Part shown: positions 1-8,508 of the stretch, piece after piece
Numbering within the stretch: the first letter of the stretch is position 1
Layout: every line of letters begins with the position of its first letter
Assembly (NCBI GenBank): GCA_007118795.1
Contig: SKQX01000089.1
Coordinates: 1-18,731 of the forward strand
Source: Thermoflexales bacterium
GTDB lineage: Bacteria > Chloroflexota > Anaerolineae > B4-G1
Direction of reading: 5' to 3'
Length of the DNA stretch: 18,731 nucleotides
Made by a program: the position numbers and the translations under genes
The notes under the pieces: model-generated
Database searches by the model: none
The model's input: only the letters and a program-made list of their open reading frames with translations
What the model was told of the DNA's origin: nothing

Positions 1-823
1 CGATCATGCCCGATCCCATGTCCATCACCAACAGTCGGTGGCGCAGGGGATCCCCCTGATCCGTCAGGAGCTTGACAACCTCCTGGGCCTCCCAGGCGGC
101 AACCAACATCGGCGTCGCCGCCGGCGTGCCCAGCTCCGATTCAAGACCCTGGGCGGGCAGCCCGTCCCCATCTCCGTACAGGGCGTGCAGCCCCTTGTCC
201 CCCGGGAGGATGGTCATCACCTGTCCCAGGAACCCGGCGATGCTGCCGTGGACCATGGGTATGCCCAAAGCCCCGGCCCCGTCCTGAAGCATCATCCGGG
301 TCGGCAGGCGGTCCAGGGCGTCCACGACCACGTCGACCCCGTCCAGGAGCTCCGCGAGGTTCTCCTCCGTCAATCTCGTCGCGTGACACGCCACCTGTAC
401 AGCCCCATTCACCGCGGACACGCGCCGGTCCGCCGCCTCAGCCTTCTTCATCCCCAGGGTGTCCAACGTCCCCAGCAACTGCCGGTTGAGATTGTGACCT
501 TCGAACACGTCGTGGTCGATCAGAACCAGGGACCCGACGCCCATCCGGGCGAGGGCCTCGGTGACGTACCCCCCGAGGCCGCCCAGGCCAACGACGGCAA
601 CCTTGGCACGAAGCAACGCCGCCTGCCCCTCCAGCCCAATGGTACCCAGGTTGCGGACATATCGTTCGGGGACAATGCCGCAGTCTATGGCCGCCAGCTC
701 GACGGCCTGAATCGACCCCACAGCGTCAGCCAGCCCATGCACCTGGCGGAGACCGATGACACGATGTCCTTCGACGGCCTGCGCCAGCTCCTCGATCTTC
801 TCCTTCAGAACCACGTCTTCCAT
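1..823 (-). CDS. ThiF/MoeB/HesA-family E1-like adenylyltransferase (partial, cut at left edge)
   Basis: The ATG at 823-821 follows a strong AAGGAGG ribosome site (about 833-839), and the frame stays open to the window edge, giving 274 codons with the C-terminus missing. After about 50 N-terminal residues comes RYVRNLGTIGLEGQ, then a Rossmann nucleotide loop GLGGLGG, the acidic strand LIDHDVFEGHNLNRQLL, a DALDRLPTR segment and HGSIAGFLGQV. This is the order found in E1-like enzymes that adenylate the C-terminal Gly of ThiS/MoaD-type sulfur carriers in the cytoplasm. The Cys-x-x-Cys zinc ligands usual in MoeB and ThiF are absent from the visible part: the expected first pair is replaced by LPGDKGLHALYG, and the region before the final helix reads LGTPAATP. 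It is transcribed divergently from the DUF169 gene. The family assignment is firm. The carrier and pathway (molybdopterin or tungstopterin, thiamine, cysteine) cannot be read because any partner gene lies outside the window. Confidence 0.88.
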   Translation of the reverse strand, partial: MEDVVLKEKIEELAQAVEGHRVIGLRQVHGLADAVGSIQAVELAAIDCGIVPERYVRNLGTIGLEGQAALLRAKVAVVGLGGLGGYVTEALARMGVGSLVLIDHDVFEGHNLNRQLLGTLDTLGMKKAEAADRRVSAVNGAVQVACHATRLTEENLAELLDGVDVVVDALDRLPTRMMLQDGAGALGIPMVHGSIAGFLGQVMTILPGDKGLHALYGDGDGLPAQGLESELGTPAATPMLVAAWEAQEVVKLLTDQGDPLRHRLLVMDMGSGMI

Positions 824-854
824 AGCTATCAACCTCCTTGTCCTCTAACGCCGC

Positions 855-882
855 ATTGTACGCCGCCAGCCCGAACCGTCAA
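855..882 (-). promoter_or_regulatory. Sigma70-type promoter for the ThiF-like gene
   Basis: On the minus strand TTGACG (882-877) and TACAAT (860-855) are separated by 16 bp. This predicts a transcript start near 848 and a short leader of about 25 nt before the ATG at 823. It is read from the sequence only. Confidence 0.6.
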
Positions 883-1042
883 CCCCCGACTGGAGACAGG
901 CCAACCCAGCTCCGACACCGCGGCCTCTTTCCCCCGAGCTAGAACTAGCCCGGCCACGCCAGGCCTTGAAGGTGGCTCTCACCTCGCCATCAGTATTGAC
1001 CCCACCAATTTAGCTAGCCACCACTTCGTGAACACCCTTGTC

Positions 1043-1071
1043 TTGCCGGCTCCCATTCGCGGCGGTATAAT
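1043..1071 (+). promoter_or_regulatory. Sigma70-type promoter for the DUF169-aminotransferase pair
   Basis: TTGCCG (1043-1048) and a perfect TATAAT (1066-1071) are separated by 17 bp. The predicted start is near 1078, about 43 nt before the GTG at 1121. The stretch 883-1042 between the two divergent promoters shows nothing else I can name. Confidence 0.7.
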
Positions 1072-1120
1072 GGCTTGGGCCGCATGACGCTGGGTGGAGA
1101 CCTGACCGGAGGAGGACCGC

Positions 1121-1984
1121 GTGGACCTTGCACTCAAAGAGGCCTTTAGCACCCGCTGGGACACCTATTTCCCCGGCGCCGAGCTTCCTGTCGCCTTCTA
1201 CTACACCGACGAGTCTGACCGTGCCCCGGCGACCGAATCGGTGGACCCCTTTCGCTGCCTCATCCGCGACCTGGCCGCCGTCCGTGAGGGCGTGTCCCGT
1301 CGTTTCGACGGCGAGAGCCTCCGCTGCGGCGGAGCGCGGCGCTACCTCGGGTTCGAGCCCGATGTGATGCCGAGCTTCGCCTACTTCCTCTCCTGTGGCA
1401 TTCCGGGCGAATTGGAGGGCGAGCGCTACAAGCAATCGCCCGAGTTGGTCGAGGCGTACCTTGAGAGCCAGCCCGTCTTCGAGGCCCCGGCCCGATTCGC
1501 GGTCTTCAAGCGCTGGGATCACCTCGATGTCGATGATCAGCCGTCGGTAGTCATCTTCTTCGCGCGGCCCGACACTCTCTCCGGCCTCTTCACCCTGGCC
1601 AATTTCGACGAGGCAGATCCTCAGGCGGTCATCGCGCCCTTTGGTGCCGGCTGTGGGTCCATCGTCTACCATCCCTACCGAGAGCTCGATGCCGATCCTC
1701 CCCGCGCTGTGCTGGGTATGTTTGACATCTCGGCCCGCCCGTGTGTGGATCGCGATCTCCTCACCTTCGCCGTCCCCTGGCCCAAGTTCACCCGCATGGT
1801 CGATCACATGGATGAGAGCTTTCTCATCACCGACTCGTGGCATGCCGTCCAAGCCAGGATGACACGGCGCCAGGGCCAGACGGAGGGCTCTGACGAATCC
1901 CCTTGCGCGGCCCAGGAAGCCCAGGCGCCGCAAGCAGGCAACACCGCTTCATACGAAGACGGGCGAACCCGGAGGAATCTGTGA
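1121..1984 (+). CDS. DUF169 family protein (COG2043-like), function unknown
   Basis: The GTG start at 1121 is preceded by GGAGGAGGA (1108-1116). The protein is 287 residues. The hallmarks of DUF169 are visible: CGGARRYLGF near residue 70, SYFLSCGIPGELEGERYK-type text around residues 86-105, PSVVIFFARPDTLSGLF in the middle, and FGAGCGSIVYHPYRE. The last roughly 30 residues are Gln/Arg/Ser-rich, look disordered and exceed the family core. No signal peptide or membrane segment is seen, so it is probably cytoplasmic. The biochemical role of DUF169 is not established and I do not propose one. Its TGA stop overlaps the GTG start of the next gene by 4 nt (GTGA, 1981-1984), so it is probably translationally coupled to the aminotransferase reading frame. 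Confidence 0.85.
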   Translation: MDLALKEAFSTRWDTYFPGAELPVAFYYTDESDRAPATESVDPFRCLIRDLAAVREGVSRRFDGESLRCGGARRYLGFEPDVMPSFAYFLSCGIPGELEGERYKQSPELVEAYLESQPVFEAPARFAVFKRWDHLDVDDQPSVVIFFARPDTLSGLFTLANFDEADPQAVIAPFGAGCGSIVYHPYRELDADPPRAVLGMFDISARPCVDRDLLTFAVPWPKFTRMVDHMDESFLITDSWHAVQARMTRRQGQTEGSDESPCAAQEAQAPQAGNTASYEDGRTRRNL

Positions 1985-3384
1985 AACCCAGAGACTACAC
2001 CCCACTACTGACTGAGCTGGAGCAGGACTACCGCGACCACGCGCCCACCTCGGCCGTCCTTCACACAGAGGCCCACCGCAGCCTCATAGACGGCGGCAGC
2101 CATGCCCTCCGCCTTCACCAGCCCTTCCCCCCGCGCATCGTCGCTGCCAAAGGGGGGTGGGTCCGGGACGAGGACGGCCATGCCATCCTCGACTTCTGGC
2201 AGGGCCACCTGGCCAACGTGCTGGGCCACAACCCCCAGGTGGTCACCACGGCCCTCGCCCGAGCTCTCGGCGACGACTGGGGACTCCAGACCGGCTTCAC
2301 GGACCGGTTACAGATCGAGACCGCGGAAATTCTCTGCCGCCAGACTGGAGCGGAGCGGACTCGCTTCACCACCAGCGGGACGCTGGCCACGATGTACGCC
2401 ATCATGCTGGCTCAGAGCTTCACACAGCGGGACCGAGTGATGAAGGTCGGAGGCGGTTGGCACGGTGCCCATCCCTGGGGCCTGAAGGGCATCCATCATC
2501 ACCCGGGACGTCCGCGCTTTCAGCAGTTGGATAGCGAAGGGCTGCCTGCCCTCCTGGCCGACGCCGTGGTGGTGACTCGTTTCAACGACACCGACCTACT
2601 GCGCGACCACTTCCGCCGCCATGGCGACCAGCTCGCTTGCTTCATCCTGGAACCCTTCGTGGGTGCCGGCGGTTTCATCGCCGCCAGCCGCGAATACGTC
2701 TAGACAGCCCGCGAGCTGACGCGACGCCACGGCACACTGTTCATCTTCGACGAAGTAATCACCGGTTTTCGATTCCGGCCCGGCGACGTGGGCAGGCTCT
2801 ACGATGTCGAACCCGATCTGGCGACCTTCGGCAAGACCATCGGCGGGGGGATGCCCGTCTCGGCAGTGGCTGGGCGAGCCGACGTTCTTGAGTTAGCCGG
2901 AAAGTCTCAGGAGCAGCGCGTGCGTTTCTCCGGGGGCACCTACTCAGCACACCCCGCTGCGATGCTGGCTGCCAGGACCGTGATGAACCATCTGACAGAC
3001 CACGAGACGGAGATCTACCCCCAGCTGGCGGAGCTGGGCCAGGCCATCCGCGTCGCCGTCGAAAACGCGTTCACTGAGGAGGGCATTCGCGCTCAGTGCA
3101 CCGGCTATGGGAACGACGTCCTGACCGGAAGCTCCCTCTTCAGGATCCACTTCCCCTATCAACCGGGCGCCGAGCTCACTAGCCCGGACCAGGTTTCGGA
3201 CCCGGCCCTGTGCGACACCACCCTGGCTGAGCGGGTTCTACCCCTGGCGCTGCTGCTCGAGGACGTCTATCTCCTCTTGGCACACGGGGGCGTCGCTACG
3301 GCCCACACGGCCGCCGACGTAGAGACCCTAGAAGCTGCGTGCCGGCGCGTCGCGCGCCGCTTGCAGCCTCACGTCGGCAGCTAA
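1981..3384 (+). pseudogene. Class III PLP-dependent aminotransferase (glutamate-1-semialdehyde aminomutase-like), interrupted by in-frame TAG
   Basis: Start choice: the GTG at 1981 follows GGAGGA (1971-1976) and overlaps the stop of the DUF169 gene. The frame encodes 240 residues, meets TAG at 2701-2703, then continues in the same frame to TAA at 3382-3384 (467 codons in all, near normal size for the family). Before the stop are the PLP phosphate-binding region (SGTLATMYAI) and GGGWHGAHPW. After it come LFIFDEVITGFR, with the Asp that contacts the PLP ring, LATFGKTIGGGMPVS with the Schiff-base Lys, and FSGGTYSAHPAAM. A terminated product would lack both Asp and Lys and be inactive. The residue replaced is probably Gln (CAG to TAG, one transition). 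The intact motifs on both sides suggest either a recent nonsense mutation or a base error. The only restart candidate, GTG at 2788, has no ribosome site. The substrate of the intact enzyme is unknown. Confidence 0.82.
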
Positions 3385-3748
3385 GGCAGCCGGTCCCGCC
3401 ACGGTGTCGTCGAGCCACGTCTGCACAGTAACCCTGACGTGCTTGCTTGACCGACTCCCGTTCACGTCGCGGCTGGACTAGCCTGAATGCCAGCACCGCA
3501 GTTCCGGTTCCGGCACCACCGTTCCGGCTGGCCCGGTGCGCCCGCCGTGCCGAGGGCGAGCCGCTTCGTCCCCGTGCACTCTAGCGCGGATATTCCAGCG
3601 AGGCCTGGAGACGACACCTCCGAGGGCGACACCCTCGACTAGATCCGTTCCGAGCCAGGATAGACGATCCCTTCCATCAGACAGCCGGAGCCCTGACGGG
3701 CTCCGGCTGTCGGCCTTGTCCTCTTACCCCTGGCTCAACTAGCTCGGG
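3385..3748. other. Intergenic region between convergent operons
   Basis: This is 364 nt between the end of the aminotransferase frame and the end of the ECF S-component gene. I see no convincing gene. It contains three close copies of GTTCCGG (starting at 3501, 3507 and 3521), a small hairpin CGAGGG/CCCTCG (3621-3626 and 3632-3637, 5-nt loop), and the large hairpin annotated separately at 3680-3711. Confidence 0.6.
3680..3711. terminator. Perfect 14-bp hairpin between convergent operons, probable bidirectional terminator
   Basis: The arms are 3680-3693 and 3698-3711, with a 4-nt TGAC loop and no mismatch. The stem is GC-rich (core GCCGGAGCCC). It sits where the plus-strand DUF169/aminotransferase unit and the minus-strand ECF operon run toward each other. 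Neither side has a clear T-run, so it is a hairpin terminator without the usual U-tail. Confidence 0.65.
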
Positions 3749-4330
3749 TCACATCTTCGCCTCACCGCGGCCGGTCTCGACCCCTTTCCAGGCCACTACG
3801 ACGGCGACGGTGATGATCGCTGCTACCACGACCTCCGGCAGACCGTGGGTGATACCCACTGTTACAGCCACTCCCGGCGCCATGTAACCCCGAAGGGTAG
3901 CCATGGTTAGGACCAGAATCGTGTTGGTCAACGTACCCACGGCTGCAGCGATGACGAGCGCCGCGTACTCGTTGATGCGCTTGACCCCGGCGTAGGAGAA
4001 GTATGCCGTGATACCGATGAAGATACGAGGGAGAATCGCGATGAGAGGGTCCTTGAACAACGGCACCGTGGCCTGTATGAAGCTAAACAGCCCGAATATG
4101 GTGCTGATGATCCCACCCACGATCCATCCTTCCATGACCCCGCCGATGATGGCCGGCACGTGCATGATCGTCGCATTGCCCGCTGCCGTGGGGACCGGGA
4201 CAAAGCCCAGTCGGGTCCACCCCATAAGGATCGTTATGGCTGACAGCACCCCAGCGACAACAATACTCCGTACCGAAAGACGTGGCTCGTCTAGACGTGG
4301 CTCTCTCGTCACAACTACTGACTCATCCAT
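3749..4330 (-). CDS. ECF transporter substrate-binding S-component (substrate unassigned; pantothenate or beta-alanyl compound suggested by context)
   Basis: The ATG at 4330 follows AAGGAGG (about 4337-4343) with good spacing. The 193-residue protein is almost entirely hydrophobic, with about five or six membrane segments after a short soluble N-terminus. The motif GFVPVPTAAGNATIMHVP, then IIGGVMEGWIVGGIISTIFGLFSF, is typical of small integral S-components that capture a vitamin or related metabolite and hand it to the EcfT-EcfA-EcfA' motor. It is the last gene of the operon that also encodes that motor, which indicates a dedicated (group I) system. It lies 158 nt after the S58 peptidase gene, a gap that contains a hairpin and its own strong ribosome site. 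The family call is firm. The substrate is inferred only from the neighbours: peptidases in the operon, and panB and panE across the shared promoter region. Confidence 0.85.
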   Translation of the reverse strand: MDESVVVTREPRLDEPRLSVRSIVVAGVLSAITILMGWTRLGFVPVPTAAGNATIMHVPAIIGGVMEGWIVGGIISTIFGLFSFIQATVPLFKDPLIAILPRIFIGITAYFSYAGVKRINEYAALVIAAAVGTLTNTILVLTMATLRGYMAPGVAVTVGITHGLPEVVVAAIITVAVVVAWKGVETGRGEAKM

Positions 4331-4370
4331 CCTGTGCCTCCTTGCTAGGACCTCCGGTCGGTTCTCAGTT

Positions 4371-4387
4371 CCGGGACACAGTCCCGG
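4371..4387 (-). promoter_or_regulatory. Small hairpin in the gap before the ECF S-component gene
   Basis: CCGGGAC (4371-4377) and GTCCCGG (4381-4387) form a perfect 7-bp stem with a 3-nt loop, about 40 nt upstream of the S-component start. In transcript direction it has no U-tail, so an mRNA stability or processing element is as likely as an attenuator. Confidence 0.35.
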
Positions 4388-4396
4388 CCCCAGCCG

Positions 4397-4450
4397 TCAC
4401 CCGTCTTGCCTCGCCCGTTCTTCCTCCCAGACCAATCTCTCGATAGTCAC
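4397..4450 (-). CDS. Possible 17-codon leader ORF upstream of the S-component gene
   Basis: A GTG at 4450-4448 directly follows a very strong purine tract (GGAGGAGGAG, 4460-4451), with GGAGG five bases before the start. It reads VTIERLVWEEERARQDG and ends in TGA (4399-4397), ten bases before the hairpin at 4387-4371. It resembles no protein I know. The strong ribosome site is the only positive evidence, so translation is speculative. Confidence 0.25.
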   Translation of the reverse strand: MTIERLVWEEERARQDG

Positions 4451-4488
4451 CTCCTCCTCCACCCGTCGATGGCTGCCCGTCATCGGAC

Positions 4489-5460
4489 CTACAGATCTCG
4501 AGCCGCTGGGATCCCTCCGAGCGACTCGGCTGTGGTGACCGCCCGGACAACGGCCTCTGCCAGGACCTCGGCAGACGCAGCACCGACCACACTAGGATCA
4601 GCCCCTTCGCCCTTCCTCGACCGCTTCCCGGTGGCCAGGGCGAAGACTGTGTCCCCATCGAACATCGTGTGAGCGGGTCGGATCGTCCGAGCCAATCCGT
4701 CTTGCGCCATCTGGGCCATCTTGTTGGCCCCTTCCTTGTCCAGGTAGGCATTGGTCGCCACCACGGCCAGGGTGGTGTTCCCTAAGCCAAGGATCGTCTG
4801 ACCCAAGTTGCCCTGCATTCGCTTGACAGTGTTCAGGAACCCGCCCACCACAGGCTTCTGAGTACCAGCGAGGATAGTTCCCTGCTCCGGATCGACGACA
4901 TCGCCGAACGCATTCACGGCGACGATAGCGCCGACCACGATGCCTCTCCCAATCCTCAATGAAGCTGTTCCGAGGCCACTCTTGGTGGCGAATTTGGGGC
5001 CCAGTAGTTTCCCTACAGTAGCTCCGACTCCGGCTCCTGAGCAGCCCTCGGCGACCGGGCCATCCGATGCCGACTCACAGGCTTGATATCCAGCGTCAGC
5101 GTCCGGGCGAGCGCCCGGGTCTCCAATGGTCAAGTCGAACAACACCGCGGCCGGCACGATGGGTACCACGCCAACCCCAACGTCGAACCCCACCCGGCGC
5201 TCCTCCAGCCAGCGCATAACCCCCGTCGCTGCGGAGAGCCCGAAGGCGCTTCCACCCGTCAGCAACACAGCGTTGACTCGTTCCACCAGGTTGACCGGAC
5301 GCATCAAGTCGGTTTCGCGAGTGCCCGGCGCCGAGCCTCTGACGTCCACCCCCCCGACGCCACCCTCCTGACACAGCACCACTGTGCACCCGGTAATACC
5401 CTCGAGATCCGTGTAGTGACCAACCTTGATACCTTCTACGTCGGTGATACCGTGGTGCAC
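4489..5460 (-). CDS. P1/S58 family peptidase (DmpA/BapA-like N-terminal-nucleophile aminopeptidase)
   Basis: The GTG start at 5460 gives MHHGITDVEGIKVGHYTD, the usual opening of the short P1 (S58) peptidases; GAGG lies about 8 nt upstream. The 323-residue protein shows GCTVVLCQEGGVGGVDVRGSAPGTRETD, LTGGSAFGLSAATGV, GAGVGATVGK and GNTTLAVVATNA. In this family the precursor cleaves itself just before the nucleophile, here most likely Thr229 after Asn228 (codons 4779-4774). Characterised relatives (DmpA, BapA) remove N-terminal residues from peptides, and several prefer beta-amino acids such as beta-alanine. No signal peptide is seen, so it probably acts in the cytoplasm. It lies 76 nt after the M20 gene in the ECF operon, which suggests that it processes the imported compound. 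The stop codon is TAG. The family is firm; beta-aminopeptidase specificity is inference. Confidence 0.87.
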   Translation of the reverse strand: MHHGITDVEGIKVGHYTDLEGITGCTVVLCQEGGVGGVDVRGSAPGTRETDLMRPVNLVERVNAVLLTGGSAFGLSAATGVMRWLEERRVGFDVGVGVVPIVPAAVLFDLTIGDPGARPDADAGYQACESASDGPVAEGCSGAGVGATVGKLLGPKFATKSGLGTASLRIGRGIVVGAIVAVNAFGDVVDPEQGTILAGTQKPVVGGFLNTVKRMQGNLGQTILGLGNTTLAVVATNAYLDKEGANKMAQMAQDGLARTIRPAHTMFDGDTVFALATGKRSRKGEGADPSVVGAASAEVLAEAVVRAVTTAESLGGIPAARDL

Positions 5461-5536
5461 GGCTAGCCTCGCAATAGATAGAACACGCGAGTAATGGTTT
5501 GGTTACAGCCTGTGGGCATACGTGCCAGGGTCCAGT

Positions 5537-6766
<1,230 letters not shown>

Positions 6767-6805
6767 AGCCCTGTTCCTCCCTTACAAGATCCACTCCGCG
6801 CCAGC

Positions 6806-7663
6806 CTAAAACGGGAAGTAGCTCTGCAGACCCAACATCAGCACAGAAAACACCAACCCCACACCGTAGGCCAGGTAATCCATTCGCTGGAACCTGAGTC
6901 GCACGAAGCTGCTCCGTCCCCGGCCACCCACGTAACAACGTGCCTGCATCGCCAGAATCAAGTCCTCGCCACGACGGAAGGCGTCTACAAATAGGGGCAC
7001 GATGAAGGCAGCTACCTGTCGCGCCCTGCTGACGAACTCCAGCTTGCTCTTATGCGCCACGTTGGCTCCCCGGGAGGCCTGAGCCTTCATGATGGTCTCC
7101 AACTGCTCGCCCAGCAGCGGCACGAAACGCAGAGAGATGGTACCCACCAGCGCCAGTTCATTCGCCGGCACGCCGAACCTCGAGAAGGGCTTCAGCATAT
7201 CCTCTATGCCGTGAGTGATATCGGTCAGGGTGGTCGTGTTTGTCAGCAAGCTGGTCAGAAAAAGAAGTTCAACGAATCGCGCTGCCGAGACGATGACGAG
7301 CTGGACGCTACCATTCGTGATGTGGATCCAGCCCCACCTGAAGTACGTTCGACTCGCCATGCCGTGAGGCGTAAACGCATCACCATAGAACAACAGCTGG
7401 AGAATCGCCAGCACGATAATCAGGGGGAGAGCCGGCTTGAGCCCAAAGAAGATGTACTTGAGCGACACACCCGACAGCAGCACCAGGCCCAGGGTCACCA
7501 GCAGCAGAATCGCGTTGGCTACGTAGGACATGCTGAACGTCACAGCGATAGTGATGAAGAGAAAGACCGATATCTTCGTCCTGGGATCGAGCCGATGAAT
7601 CAGCGAGTCGCCTGGTAGGTACTGACCAATGGTGATGTTTCGCAGGAACTCAAAATCTTCCAT
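6806..7663 (-). CDS. ecfT: ECF transporter transmembrane coupling protein EcfT
   Basis: The ATG at 7663 follows GGAGGAGAT, and the N-terminus contains NITIGQYLPGDSLIHRLDPRTK, the EcfT signature. The 285-residue protein has about five or six membrane helices. The two coupling-helix motifs that contact the ATPases are visible as QASRGA and AMQARCY; the second carries Cys where Gly is usual (Ala-Arg-Gly). It bridges the two ATPases and the S-component in the membrane. The start lies inside the upstream ATPase gene, so the two genes overlap by 64 nt (7600-7663) in different frames. The strong ribosome site shows the overlap is real, and the conserved N-terminal motif begins too early for a later start to be likely. 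Confidence 0.93.
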   Translation of the reverse strand: MEDFEFLRNITIGQYLPGDSLIHRLDPRTKISVFLFITIAVTFSMSYVANAILLLVTLGLVLLSGVSLKYIFFGLKPALPLIIVLAILQLLFYGDAFTPHGMASRTYFRWGWIHITNGSVQLVIVSAARFVELLFLTSLLTNTTTLTDITHGIEDMLKPFSRFGVPANELALVGTISLRFVPLLGEQLETIMKAQASRGANVAHKSKLEFVSRARQVAAFIVPLFVDAFRRGEDLILAMQARCYVGGRGRSSFVRLRFQRMDYLAYGVGLVFSVLMLGLQSYFPF

Positions 7664-8508
7664 ATCTCCTCCACCCCTTCGTCAACGGTCACGGGAACCC
7701 GCTCCACTCCGATGCCACGAGCTCGCAAATCGTGCGCTACTTGCGTAACCTGGGGGACGTTCAAGCCGTGCTGGAACAGCTCCTCCGGTTGCGAGAAAAC
7801 TTCACGGGTGGTGCCGCTCATGACCACCCGCCCGTCGTCCATCACGTAGACCCGCTCCACTAACTCTGCCACCTCTTCCATGTTCGGTGACACGAAAACC
7901 AGCGTCAAGCCATGCTCTTTATGGAGAGCCAGCAGACGCGCCATCAACTCCTTACGCCCGCGCGGATCGACGCCTGTCGTCGATTCGTCGAGAATGAGCA
8001 CCTCCGGACGAAGCGCCAGGACGCCCGCCAAGGCTGTCTTGCGCATCTCCCCACCACTGAGCGAGAACGTGAAGCGATCCTTGAACCGCTCAAAATCCAG
8101 ACCCACCATCTCCATGGCCCACTTCACCCGCTCCCGTCGGTCCGCCTGCACCATGCCCAATCTCTTCGGCCCGTAGGCAATGTCATCCCCCACCAGCTTC
8201 TCGAACAGCTGCTGCTGAGGGCTCTGAAAAACCAGCCCGACTCGCTGTCGAACCCGTTTGATGTCGATCTTTGGATCACTCATGTCCTCGCCGTCGACCA
8301 GAACCTTGCCCGGTTCGCGAGGCCGGATGAGGCCATTGAAGTGCTGCACAACCGTCGACTTGCCCGATCCGGTGCGACCAATAATGCCCACTGACTCCCC
8401 CATGTGGATCTCCATGTCCACGCCCTTCAGTGCTGTGATCTCCAGGGGGGTGTCGCGCAGATATACGTGATGCAGGTCGTTAATCTGGATGAATGGGGCT
8501 TCGCTCAC
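7600..8508 (-). CDS. ecfA2: ECF transporter ATP-binding protein, second subunit (EcfA2-type)
   Basis: The GTG start at 8508 overlaps the stop of the preceding ATPase gene by 4 nt (GTGA). The protein is 302 residues. Walker A is GRTGSGKST (44-52), the Q-loop VFQSPQQQLF (about 93-102), the signature LSGGE (150-154) and Walker B LILDEST with Glu175. The switch-loop His expected after Walker B is absent: the text reads LVFVSPNMEEVA, with Pro208 (codon CCG, 7887-7885) where His is nearly invariant. With the other ATPase it forms the heterodimeric motor of the importer, peripheral on the cytoplasmic side. The QQQLF-type Q-loop and the long C-terminal extension (DEGVEEIWKIL) are characteristic of the EcfA' group. 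The last 64 nt overlap ecfT. Confidence 0.92.
   Translation of the reverse strand: MSEAPFIQINDLHHVYLRDTPLEITALKGVDMEIHMGESVGIIGRTGSGKSTVVQHFNGLIRPREPGKVLVDGEDMSDPKIDIKRVRQRVGLVFQSPQQQLFEKLVGDDIAYGPKRLGMVQADRRERVKWAMEMVGLDFERFKDRFTFSLSGGEMRKTALAGVLALRPEVLILDESTTGVDPRGRKELMARLLALHKEHGLTLVFVSPNMEEVAELVERVYVMDDGRVVMSGTTREVFSQPEELFQHGLNVPQVTQVAHDLRARGIGVERVPVTVDEGVEEIWKILSSCETSPLVSTYQATR

Noticed and set aside
38..1087. Long plus-strand open frame of about 349 codons opposite the ThiF-like gene
   Set aside because: It is antisense to a gene with clear E1 motifs, has no recognisable protein content, and is a typical by-product of high-GC coding DNA.
2701..2703. TAG as a recoded sense codon (pyrrolysine or genome-wide amber reassignment)
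   Set aside because: TAG terminates the M20 (5539-5537), S58 (4491-4489) and gntR (10488-10490) genes in this window, and no pyrrolysine genes are seen. A simple nonsense change or base error is more likely.
2788..3384. Separate gene starting at GTG 2788
   Set aside because: There is no ribosome site, and it begins in the middle of the conserved aminotransferase fold just after VITGFR; it is the second part of the interrupted gene.
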